DNA from: Stercorarius parasiticus
Lineage: Eukaryota > Chordata > Aves > Charadriiformes > Stercorariidae
Assembly: GCA_013396915.1 (NCBI GenBank)
Contig: VWZL01000298.1
Location: forward strand, 632,167-696,166
DNA length: 64,000 nt
Direction: 5' to 3'
Under the pieces are notes generated by a model. That model made no database searches. It was given only the letters and a program-made list of their open reading frames with translations, and was not told the origin of the DNA. Made by a program: the position numbers and the translations under genes. Positions 11,442 through 23,080 of the stretch are shown one piece after another (the stretch's first letter is position 1; each line of letters begins with the position of its first letter).

Positions 11442-13859
11442 ACGTGTAATGAGATTATTACATTTGTTTATACCTACAGTGTGAAAAGGAAAAATTGCCT
11501 GACGCTTCACCTTTAAAGCCAGTCTTCACAGACAGCTAAATTTTACCAGAGTTTAGCCATTTCTGCTGTCATTTGCATGCAGTGTCTGATTCAGGCTCAA
11601 ATTCTAACGAAAATTTCAGACAAAATCTTTCAGCTATTTGTGAGAGTGAGGTTAACAGAAACCAGGTTGATTCCCCCATCTTGAAACCTTCTGGATCTTC
11701 TCTGGGAATTGTTCTAGCACCTCCACAATTTGAAGCCAGAGTCTGAAAAATCTGAAGAGGCTCCCTGTGCTAGGGCTTTGCCTTTTGCTATTCTCGTTAT
11801 ACATTTGGCTGTGTTATAAGTCTGTGAAAAATCACAGGTTGCACATGCTCCATCACTACCTCTTCAATTGGAGTCGCTAAATTCTAAGAAGGTTCTGCTG
11901 TAACTGAGGACGTTTGGGTTTCTCACAGCTGGTAGCGCCGACTGAACTACATATGCCACGTCCTCAGTTATAGACTAGTGTCCTCGCTATTCCATGCTCA
12001 AATATATTATTCTAGGATAGATTACAGGGGCAAAGCCAAAATTTCACTATACTAAGAACTCAGAGCAGTAAGGTTGGGATGAGTTCCAACAGCAACTGCT
12101 AAGAGGGAGGTGAATTAATTTATGTTCATGAAGCATTCAAATATTGCAGAACTGGTCACCACAGAAAATCTCATGAGGAATTTAATTATTCCTTTTTGAG
12201 AGAAGAGTTTGAATAGCATATGGTAAATAAGGCATGGGATAACAAACTGCTTGGAAGGTAAACAAAATATGGAATTGCTGCTAAGTCCTGGAACATAAAT
12301 GATGCTTTGCAATAAAATCAGTATGTGGCCGTGCAATTAAATATGATACCGAAAAGCACACATATAAGGGGCTGAGTGAACAGACATCCTCAATGTTGGC
12401 ACTTTCTACATTATTTTGTCTACACAACTCAAGAACATAAAGAACCTAGTTCCTTTAATGTGTGTTTATACATTCACACATGCACATGCCTATGGACAGC
12501 TTTCCTCCACTTCAAAATAATCAAATATTGGTGGACGATGCAGTGGTGAATAGTTAATTGCATTTGACAATATAAAAAAGGCAGGAACAGCTAATGCAAA
12601 GTTATCAGAAACAATGATTTACTAGACATTATGGTCATAGAACTTTCAGCTATCCCCCCAGAATATTAAAATCTGGTGAAAACCAGTGAAGTACAAAGTG
12701 AAGTCTTTCTGGGGTTTCCATTCACGTCTCAGCCAGCTCTAAACAGAAGAACCAGGGGGAACTGTCTTCAATAAACTTCTCTTTGTCTTCACCTCTTCCA
12801 GCTGCAGTAAGCGAGGAGCTCCACTTTCAGCTATGGAAATGTACGGTGATTTCATTTTTATGAACTCTTATTTCAGTAGCCTACTTTGAATAATAAACAA
12901 CTTTCAGAGCACAGAAGAAGACGTATAATTTTTAAGGCACATCCTGTTTCAAGGACTCCCGGATATAAACTACTTAAGAGAAAGAAACTGTAGAAATAAA
13001 AGCAAGATAACAGCTATGAAATTGTTCCCAGTACAGTGAGGTTGCCGGTCTTTCTGCACTCCTGCCCTTGTAATTATATATGTTGGGCCTGATTCCCTGA
13101 CTTCATTTGAGACCCCTTGGGGGAAAATGGACGTAACATACTGGAGAATCATGTTCTATTCCTAACATTTATTTTTTTTGTGGGGGCCAGTCTAGTGTGG
13201 TGCTTAAAAGCCTCACAGGAACCGCATCAAGCTCACGTGATTTCTTTTGGCTTGCTGAAAGGTGCACTGTGGTACTGCTTGTGCAGCGGGGTTTCCTGGT
13301 AGCCCGCTTAAGCAGGTTTTAGCGTTAACTTCAACTTCTTAACAAGCTTACGTACAGCATCACGTTTGATTTGGTTTTGCCAGCGTCTGGAACTTTTCAT
13401 GTGGAATTAGCAGATCTCAGTCTTCAAGCCTAATGAACTCAGATAAAACTCAGCAGGGTGTCCTGTTAGAAACTAATTTTTTTGTACAAAGACAGCTCTT
13501 TGGTCCTCTTTTCTTGCATTGCGCTTGTGGACTTGTCTCAGAGGCTCGTAAGCTATCAGCTCGCTTATTGATCTGCTCTAGAGTCACTTGAAAACATAAT
13601 TTTGAAAGCAGCATTTCAGCACCTCTCCTTGTTTGACCTCTTTGCTGTGGCGAACTGTGGCACAGTTTTCCAAGCACTAGGCTGAAAATCAATGTTTTTG
13701 GGGTTTTTTTTGGTTAATAATACATGTTTTTTCAAATCTTTACATCTGCCTAATTGCATTTAAAATGCCTCTCTATATGTTACATTTTCTGCTTTATTAA
13801 AATCTGTCCTAGGATTCACATCCTTCCACTTTAATTTAGCTACAAATTGATTCTTAAAG

Positions 13860-14110
13860 TATCACGTTTAATAGCCTTCGGGGTTTGATGCGCAAACTAT
13901 TCTGACGTCTATTCATAGGCCTTTATAATGGGACCCTCTCCAGTTTATCCCTTGAACTGTCAGGCTCTCTGGGAAATAATAGCTCCTGACAGTTGTAGAG
14001 TTAAAATATAGGATTAATGATCAGCTTTTAATGTGCAAATGGGGTATTCAGCTTTCCTCTTACCCATCTTATTTAATGCAAATTCACTGTTGAAACAGGT
14101 AGCATGAGCT
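13860..14110. promoter_or_regulatory. Candidate conserved regulatory element
   Basis: This AT-rich stretch is free of repeats and contains a perfect POU octamer ATGCAAAT at 14076-14083, a second octamer-like TGTGCAAAT just upstream, homeodomain-type GGATTAATGATC, and a CTGACAG/CTGTCAG pair near 13950-13990. Dense homeodomain and POU motifs are typical of vertebrate developmental enhancers. The assignment is from motif content only. Cross-species conservation is not visible from this sequence. Confidence 0.3.
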
Positions 14111-17100
14111 GCTTCTCTCACTAAACATAGATTAATCTATCAGGGTAAATTCCTGAATCAAAATAGAAATGCAGATACACACCACAGAGTAAATACAGGA
14201 CACTACATTTGTGCTGACTTATAACCAAGTATTTTCTCCCCTGCCAAGTCCATCACTTATTTTTAAGGTTTCAAAAACCTCACTTTCACACAAAAATAAA
14301 AATAGCTGTGCATCGCAGCAACCAATTTATCCAGCAGGAAGGGGTCTGCCCTCCTCTATTAAATACAGCTGTAGAAAGCCCCATGGATTTTGATTTAATT
14401 GTTTCCAATAGGCCAAAACAATCTGCTACCTGCACTTAGTAAAAAGTAAAAAAGAAAAAAGAAAAGGATTTCTACAGTGAAGCACGGAGCAGTTCACATG
14501 TTTTCATTAGGAGATTAATAACATGTTTGCAATACTGGGCCTTAAGAATTGTACGGTAGTTTTCGATTGCGGCTTCCTATTAAAAAGCTGCCTACGTATA
14601 CAAGATTAGACTATTTGTTTAGAAAATGTTATATACTCGTGTAATTGGAAAATGCACTTTAAACTATGGTATAATAAGAAGTATTTGTCCATTACGTTCT
14701 GCAGTGATAGGCAGCGCTGTGTCCGGGGAGCGGAGCACAGGGAGGAGACGCTGGATTAAGGTGACATTTCTTAGAGTATCTGGAAGAAAAAGGATTTGAA
14801 GGTAAGTTAAATGAAAGTCAAAACATATAAAATTAAAATGAACACTGGTTCAGAAAAATCTTTCATACTTAAGCCAGTCACACACCTGCCCATGCACCTC
14901 TAATAAACGCTACCTTTCACAAGAACATGAAACAGAAAGGTGTCCCTCAAAATACAAGACTTAATCCTTGCAGTGCTCGAGTGCTTTAAGCTGCTGATGA
15001 ACCGAAGAGTGAAGTCTGTGGTCTGCAATTGTCCCTTTGAAAGGAGTAACATCAGAGCGGGTGGCAGATATATGTACCCTGGGCCTTGAAGGAAGAGGAA
15101 GAAGAGAAAGAAGAATATACATGTGACTTTGTGTCTTCTCTTATTATTGCTTATCTCTTTGCAAACATGCTTTAACACACTAACACAGAAGAATACAATT
15201 AACATTATTCGGGAAACCTGGTTCCAACAGCTTCTAAATGGCCTCCAGGGATTTCTTTTGTTGTTTTGATAACACTGTCAATTTACTTGGATACCCCCCC
15301 ACCCCCACCCCGCTTCTAAGAATGCAAAGCAATCTATCATTAATGGCTCTTGAGAAACATAAGCTAAATTTAAATTAACCTCACAGACATTATTTATAAC
15401 ATCCTTAGCTATTCTGTTCCTAATTTTCCACTGCCTTCTACCTTGTATTCACAGCTGTGCAAAGCAAGTCAAAACAGCAGCCAGCGTTCTGCAGACATGC
15501 TGCCTTTGCGTTGCTTTGGTGTAAATTACGGACAGTTCAGCAGAGAATCGGTGGTTGCGGACGTGCTGATGAATATATATATATGATAACCATAGCAGGC
15601 AGCGGGTCACTAAATGGGCTAAAGCTGTGATCTGGCACTCCATGGGCTGGAGGATGCTTTAGCTGCCCTGTGCAGTTTCTGTCCCTCACCAGTAACTTGT
15701 TCCTCCCAGGTCCCTCCTGCAGTATGGTCCTGGTTGTGTGGTAGGCTGGATGGCGGACCTGAATCCCCAGGAAAGAAAAACCACCCAGAAACGATAAAAT
15801 AGGCAAATAAACAGGAAATATAAGACTAAACGGCAACTTTCCCAGGGGTTCAGCTCCTTCACCCATCTCACCGCGTGGTGGGACAAACCAATACAAGGCC
15901 AAGGACAACGCAAAGCAGTGGCAAGGGGAGAGGAGGTTGCTGGCGGCCTTCCTGAAAAGCTGTTCTTCAAATTACGCCAGGAGAAACCAGAGTGTTGTAA
16001 ATCCTGGCCAGGGACCTGCCTTCCATGGGAGGCAGGGAGGTAACAGTAGAGCTACGGCTCGAACTCCAGCCTTCTCATGTCTTGCTGCCACTACGTCTTC
16101 CAGGCTTCCTTGGACAGAGGGGGAGTGATGTTTTCCTGACACAAGGTATTGTTTGTGCTGCAAGATGTACACAGGGAGGCAGTTTGTACTCAGGCTTGGA
16201 GCTTTAATTTTCAACATCCCACCGGTTTTGGTTTACACTGGCTCCAGAAGCCCTTCAGCTTGCAAAACGGTTGTCACGCTCAGTGGAAGTTAAACCCACA
16301 GGTTCTAAATTATTTGGCTGTTTTCTGTATTTTGAGACAATTTTCTCTGGAGATATAATTTTAGATACAGAGATGGGGTTTTTTAAGACTTTCTGCAAAA
16401 CCCTTTCAGAATTCACTTAAATGAAAAAAAAAATAAATCAAAAATTAGACCTTGCATTTATCAGTTTTCGTCAATAAAACTTTAAGTCACTTGTGGTTGG
16501 TTTGATTTCCCAGTGATAGGCAGTAAACCTTAATATTTCCTTTCCAACTTGCTTGTTGGGAATTTAAAAATACAGATCACAAAAAGTGCAGCTCACAACA
16601 AGACAAAAAAGTTTTTACTAATCCAGTGAGCAGAGATTAGCTGATCTTAGAATTCCACTAATGAAGGGGAAAATCACTGAAAACCAGGAACTGCAATGTA
16701 TGTCAGAGGGCCAGTTTGGGGACTGGGGTGCAGAAAGGGGGGCTCCAAGGAAGGGGGAGCTGCTGACGGCTCTGTAGACTCATTCATTTGAAGTATCCCA
16801 GAGAACAGATCCAGCAAAGCGAGGAATCACGACCCTCTCCCAGCCACCCCCATAATTCATCAGTGCACCAAATTCCAAAAAAGCGCCTATGAATGCGAGG
16901 ACGCTTTGTATTTCACTTCGTCCTCAACGCAGTTGTTGTGGCTAGTGTTTGGGGAAAAATAGGGATGGGCCTTTGATTTTGGGCCACCTGCCTGGAAGCG
17001 CAGGCAGCAGCACGGACTAACGTGAGCGCTGAATCCCAGCCAGCCATGGGTTTGAAATCCCCACCTCTCCCCTGCCTTTTTCCCCCAGATCTTGCTTTTG

Positions 17101-17350
17101 CTGTAGCAGGAAAAAAAAGACCATATCACATACCCACATGGTTCAACAAAGCATTTTTGGTTCAACCCCAGCTGTTAGCCTAAAATGAAGTCAGGATTGA
17201 AAACGCTTAGAAAACTAGTATCTAAACTTCTGCGGTGCAGGGGGAGGATGCTCACCGCTGCCCTGATTTCACGTGGCTAAGTGGCCATGATTGAAGGGAA
17301 AGGTCTCTCCTAGCCCACAGATTTGTCCTGCGGCCATTCAGTCGCCCAGC

Positions 17351-17374
17351 TTTTGTTTTGTTTTGTTTTGTTTG
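17351..17374. repeat. (TTTTG)4 microsatellite
   Basis: Four perfect TTTTG units are followed by a partial TTTG. It is a simple repeat, and a similar tract occurs at 24825. Confidence 0.9.
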
Positions 17375-17974
17375 TATTTTCTGACCTTGCATAACTTTAA
17401 AATGGCCATGCATAATTTTTTGGACAGTTTCCATTTGGGGCAGAAACCCTTCTTGACAGGTTCAGCAAAGGCTGCAATTTAATAGACGCATTTCAAATTC
17501 TCTCAAACCAGGGTTCGAAGTGCTCAGACACCAGTCTCAGCAACATGTCAGAGGATGTGCAAGCATGTGTTATTTATGTTTGTCTGCAGTTTTACTGCTG
17601 GTTTATGTGCTTTCTGGATACAAATATGGGGTCAGATGCAGTCCCAGTCAGTGCTACCTTATGATGAGATAAAACCCCGAAGGGGACCTCTGAGGTGGGA
17701 AATATGTTGGTAGAGGAATTTGCCCCAACCGAAACCAGCCGTAACCCCTCTGTGGCTGAGGGGGCGACCTCCTGGGGATGGCAGCAGCCCCTGATGTTGG
17801 TTCTGCCGGCTGGAGGAGTTACAGGACATGCTGACCCAGCACGTCCCCCACAGTCTCTGTTAATGGTCATAAACTAAAGCAAACGCCTGCACTCGGGCCA
17901 GTGGAAAGCCTGGAGGGGGAGGAGGTTCCCGGTGGGAACTTTATCTCTTTAGGGAGTGAATCCCACTGTGATGC

Positions 17975-18015
17975 GGGGGGGCTTGGTAATGCAGGGGGGG
18001 TGGCTGGGTGCCGGG
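17975..18015 (+). other. Candidate G-quadruplex tract
   Basis: Two runs of seven guanines (17975-17981 and 17994-18000) are followed by GGG at 18006-18008 and GGG at 18013-18015. The spacers are about 12, 5 and 4 bases. This fits a loose quadruplex pattern with one long loop. The surrounding 100 bases are locally GC-rich compared with their neighbourhood. Confidence 0.45.
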
Positions 18016-18312
18016 CGCTGCCCGCTCCCGCTCCCCTGCAAGTGGCTCGCAGGCTAACGAAAGCCTGTTTGTTGCTCTAGCTGACAGCTAAAATGTAACA
18101 TAAGGGCAAATGTATATGAAAGTGATGATAAACAATAGCGGAGGGGAAAACAAATCTAATAAAATCAGATGGGACAGTTCACAGGGCAACTGGACGTTTG
18201 CGTTGTCCCAGGAAAGTGCAGTCCTGTGGAACTGAAGGGAACCGATTGGCTTGTGTTCTCGCTTTTCCTAAAAACTCACGGTAAAACACCAGCAACCTAC
18301 AGGGAGACTGGG

Positions 18313-18332
18313 AAACAAACAAACAAACAAAC
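18313..18332. repeat. (AAAC)5 microsatellite
   Basis: Five perfect tandem AAAC units are read directly. No gene is associated. Confidence 0.9.
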
Positions 18333-20211
18333 CCCTCTGAGGCTTGTCTCTCTCCCCATCCCCTCTCCTGTTATTTTTTAAAACAGGGGAAAGGGGCAAA
18401 GGGGCAAAAGAGCAATCCTTGTAATTGCCAGCCAGTAAATCTAACTTCAATCCCCAGTGAAACAATGGGACAACTAGTTAAGGGGGGGAGGTGGACAGAA
18501 AATAATGGGGTCCTGAGCAATTAGAAGGTTTGACCAAATCCAACCTTTGTTTTAATGTAATTTCATATCAGCAGAATTATATCTGGGTTAAATTTAACTG
18601 CCTAGTTTTTTGAATTTTCTTAAAAAGAAATAATGCCAAAGGAACTCAGTTCATCTGGTGGAATCAAAAGATGTAGTGGGAAAAATATGTTTTCATCTTG
18701 CTTGCAACAGCTGTTAAACTTCAGCATGCAAAATCCTATAGGAGAAAAAAATCTCCTTTCTTAAAATTCTAGTGTCCCTCTCTGTTCATCTAAACTGTGA
18801 AAAAGCTCATAATAAAATCCCCGCCCCTCCCTCAAAAGCCTCCAACCTCCTCAACCCCAAGTAGGGGAAAACCAGGCTTGGCATTTTTGATATTACCAAG
18901 GCTAAAAGAGATTGTTTAGTTTCCCTCTCCCCTCTGCTCCCCCCCGACTTTATAAATCAACACGTTTTGCAGATGAATTTACACCGTGTGTGTGTGCATG
19001 CGTAGTTATAAAAGAAAGGGTCACAAATCCCATTTTTTAAAGAATTGTACATAATATTTTAAACATATTTTTACATACTATTTTAAAATTATCCCGGACT
19101 AAACATTGCAATGCAGAAACTGCTGCTCTTGCTATTACGCAGCCCCTGGCAAGATATCCAGGGAGCAGTTTCAAGACAGTTTAAACTGATTGAGCTACTG
19201 AGGGTCCTCCCTCTTCCCCGGGCCATGCCACATGTTGCTGACGCGCAGATGTGCATTAGCACCGCTGCTTATCTGGCCCCTTATTGAGCCACTTTAAACA
19301 AATAGCTTTTTTTTTTTTTCCTGGGTTACTTTTCAGCTGGTTTGAGACTTTACGTTGAGTCACCGAGAGGTCAGGGGAGCACCAGGGCCAGGAAAAGGGC
19401 AGGGTCTGGGAATACGTCACCAAGTCCAAGGTGAGGATGGCGCAGTAGCTCTCACTGAGGCAGGGCCCTTGCTCCCCGTCAGTGGAGCAGCGTTTCTTAC
19501 ACCGGCCAACTTCAGTTTCTCCCTCTCTCATGGTTTGTTTTGAACAATTTCACCTGGATCGGGAAATTAATCCAGCTAAAGATTATCCAAAACAGGCTAT
19601 TTTTCAGCCAGATCTGTTCCCCAGTCCAGCTCGCTGGGCATCTGTGCCAGAGTAGCAGAAGCTTTTGAAGAGCAGAAGCAAGTGTGGGCAACCAGGGGCA
19701 GGGATACTTCCCCCCCCCACCCCAAAATACACTGCTTGGAAACCGGGACTGGTTTCTGAGGAAACAGTATCACTGCTCAGGAATTTTCTGTTGAAAATGG
19801 TCTGTATTGAAAAAAAGAAAAGAAGTGGATTTTAAAATCTGGTCTGTTAATGAACTTCTAACCAAAGAGCTGGGTTTCAGCTCACTCCGTTCCCTCTCCA
19901 CCATTCACTGTCTCAGCAGACAGTAATTACCAACCCTAAAGCCAACAAGAATGATGTAATTTTTAATTCATTAAATACCAGGTATCCCAGGGGTATCCTT
20001 CACCAGAAATGTAGCAGCTCTGAAACCAATTTTGAATTTTGGCTTTGGTGGAGGGGTGGTAACTTCGGGACTAAGAGCTTTTGAAAACTCAAAAGTCATC
20101 ATGGAATAATGACTTTCTGACTGTGTCTGCAATAATAGGCTACCACCATGAGTAACAGCTGACATTTCAGACTCTGGGTGACCTCTGGGTATTTTCTAGC
20201 TCTTTTCCCCG

Positions 20212-20222
20212 CCCCCCCCCCC
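20212..20222. repeat. C11 homopolymer
   Basis: Eleven consecutive cytosines follow TTTTCCCCG. The length of such runs is error-prone in sequencing and often polymorphic. Confidence 0.85.
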
Positions 20223-21391
20223 AACCAATAAGTTTCTGAATAACTGTGAGATACAACAAGGTAAAGTACGTTGAAGACATCATCTTACCTATATGACTGA
20301 TGCTGTTGTTTTAACCAAACCGTTTTGCATAAAGGCTGATTTTGTATGAGGATGCCATAAACACATAATCTGTTGCGCAATGTTGTTTTTAAGTCAGACA
20401 GCAAAATAGATGAGCTCACAATATGATGCAGAGAGCACGTGTTAATTCTTGCATAGCCTTACTGGATTTATTCTGAGAAGTTACTGAGGCTTCCTGCAAA
20501 GATTGTTTAATAGCTTCAGTGGAAATAATCAAGCTTTTATAATAATACTGCTGAACAAATCACGACTTTCCAATATCCAACCAAAGCCTGATTACACTCA
20601 TTGAAATACTAATGTCAATATTTATTAACTAATATTAAAATTACTGCCATCTCATTTTTGCATGTAGTCAGAAAATCATTATGTATCCCTTTTCAAAAAC
20701 CATTGACTTTTCCTTAGCACAGAAAACTCTATTATCAGTCTTTATAAAACATTTATGGCTTTCCTTGACATTCTTATAATATCCCTAAGAGAACAATCAG
20801 CATTCCTTTCGCTGAAAATAAGGCAAAACTTTTCTCCCTAAAAAATAATTAATGAGCTGAATGTAAATGAAACCAAGCCAGAAAAGGAAAAAGCTACAGC
20901 TTGTTTGTCTGCTGTTTCCTTGTATTTTAGGAAAAATCAAAAGGATCTCTGTTTTAACTACTTTATTACTATTATTTGGAAAAAAAGAGAAGCTGTCTTC
21001 AAGTGTCACCAAAGAGCAAATTCTTATTCATTTCACAGCTAAGAATACGAAGAGTGGCGTTAGGCTAAATGGAGGGGCTTTTCACCGATTCACTGGCTTT
21101 TCTGTGCCCTTGATTGTTTGTGCCACCGTTTCTTCATCAACGATACGCCCCCTCCCTGAGGTCCAGGGCAGGGTTATTTTCAACGAAGAAGCGCTAAATC
21201 ACCCATATTTTCATTAAAGGCTGCCAGGGCATGATCTGAGTGAACCAGCACACTTTCAGTGCTGCTGTAGTCTTACTTGATGCTGATTTCCCCTCCTACA
21301 ACTGTTCTAGAAATCCTGACGTGTCGGCTTTCACCTCCCCATTTGTGTTTTCACCTGTAATCTCTTGGTAAGGAGAGGAGATGATAAAAAG

Positions 21392-21392
21392 N
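21392..21392. other. Ambiguous base (N)
   Basis: A single unresolved base lies in otherwise ordinary unique sequence. Confidence 0.95.
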
Positions 21393-21873
21393 GCCGTGTG
21401 TCAGCCATGCTCCTTGTTCAGTGAGCAACTCTGCCTTTGTGCAAACTTTTTACGTGCAATGAGCTTGTTGCACTTCTCTGTGTACTTAGCTGTATTGCCA
21501 AGGCAATAGGAAAAACACCATGATGCAGATTTGGAGAGAAAGGAAGGGAAAAAAGAGATAAAACACCACTGTCATCTCAAGGCTAGATGAGGTCGGGATT
21601 GGCTAATTTATCTGTGAAGTTAAGAGACATGCAATTTGAAAGATCAGAAAGGTTAAAAGGAGTCCTGAAGTGGAAAATTTCCAATTCATAAACATACAAA
21701 GATGTTCAGCGTGAGGATCTGGATTTCCCTAAATTGGGTCAAATAAGTCAGCCGGCACTCAGCTAGGACACCCGATAAAAATCCTCAACTAAGGAGTGAG
21801 GGATTTGGCTAGCACTTTTTAAAGCAGACATAGCAGAAAAATTAAGATTCAGCTTTTGTCTTCGTATTTGTAT

Positions 21874-21919
21874 AATGTAAAAATATATATTTATACAGAT
21901 AGATGTATAATTTTACATT
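21874..21919. other. AT-rich inverted repeat (hairpin)
   Basis: AATGTAAAA (21874-21882) is the reverse complement of TTTTACATT (21911-21919). Inside it, TATAC (21892-21896) pairs with GTATA (21905-21909) around an 8-base loop. Together they form a nested hairpin of about 46 bases. It is very AT-rich and short, so I do not call it a microRNA precursor. Confidence 0.4.
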
Positions 21920-22649
21920 TTTCAAGCATTATTTTCATATACCTATTGCTATTTATATAAAAATGGTCATAAAATTAGATTAATTTTTTTCCCAAATTTC
22001 CAACTATTCCTGTCATTTGTGTTTAAATTCTTTTGGCTTAAGTATAATTTCCCCCCACTGCATTTACAATTCCAACATCCCGATGTGTTGCTATTTCAAT
22101 TCAAGCATCTGGGCAGCCGGTAGAGCCAGCCCAAACGGGCAGAATAGCGCAGGAGTTTCACCAGAGAGTTCAAAGGCTGACCTTGCAAATCATTTACTCA
22201 TGTGAATACTCTTGAGCTCAACAGCATCACTCTGGTGACAATGTTGCTCTTACAGAAACTGAATCTTTCAAATGCTTGTGCACGTGAATAATTTTATGTG
22301 TCTGAGTAGCCTTCTTCTGTGAAACCACCGCCTTGCGTCAAGTTAACCACATGCGGATGTGTTTCCAAGATTGAGGAGGTTCCCAGGACAATGATCCTGG
22401 GGGTTTAGCAGAATAAGCCTTATTGACCACTGTATGAATAAAGCATCATGCATGTGATCAGGCTGTTAGCGGCGTGCAAAAATTCCACAAGCAAATATTG
22501 ACGAAACGTAAACCTGAATTTCGAAGAAAACGCAGATTTGGTTTTTAACAGGGAATTTTAACTTGAAAATGTCTCTTTAAAAATTCACTGCAGCAAGGTC
22601 AGTAAATATAAATAAAACATGTGAGGAATATTAATCTTAGTAAAATTGA

Positions 22650-23080
22650 AGAAGCACGCTGTCAATGACTGTCAGACACAATATGAACTGACAGTTGCAT
22701 GGCTTACAGTCTGACATCGGGATCGTTACCTGTCTGTTTCTCTATCAAAACACCTACAGGGAATAAGAGTTTGCAGATTGCAGGCATGGGTGGGAGTGGG
22801 GAAAGGGGAAGAGTGGTTAAAATGGAAGCTTAATGACAGCTGTGAAACACATGTATGCCACATATTCATTAGGATTAATCATCAGCCTTAACGAATGGCT
22901 TACGTCATTCATTATCATCATTACTGGGGGAAAGCTTTAAAACAGCATCTACAGCTTTCAGATCCCACTCCTCCCTCAAATCAAACTCAAACCCGACACA
23001 CAACCCTTTTCTGGCTGCCGCGTATACAAAACCTATAGATGAAGGTTTAATTGTGCTTGTGTATTAACAGAATTGACAGG
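22650..23080. promoter_or_regulatory. Candidate enhancer with TALE and homeodomain motif cluster
   Basis: Five TGACAG/CTGTCA hexamers, the core of MEIS/TGIF-type TALE homeodomain sites, lie at 22659, 22669, 22689, 22834 and 23074. The random expectation for this span is about 0.2. The copy at 22834 is in TGACAGCTGT, close to the palindromic TGIF/MEIS dimer site. Between them sit ATTCATTAGGATTAATC (homeodomain, including an OTX-type GGATTA) and a CRE-like TTACGTCA at 22900-22907. The motif matches are read directly. Enhancer activity is inference, and no conservation data are available here. Confidence 0.35.

Larger units (their letters stand above)
11442..22640. other. Unique noncoding DNA
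   Basis: No frame in this interval resembles a known protein, and the open stretches are short and without domains. The interval contains the microsatellites, the G-rich tract, the cytosine homopolymer, the AT-rich hairpin and the regulatory-looking stretch listed separately. C-rich runs also occur near 15294-15311 and 19711-19723. I recognise no further transposable element. Confidence 0.6.

Noticed and set aside
17158..17180. Possible third LTR fragment (GGTTCAACCCCAGCTG)
   Set aside because: Similarity to the LTR end covers under 20 bases and stops at once on both sides.
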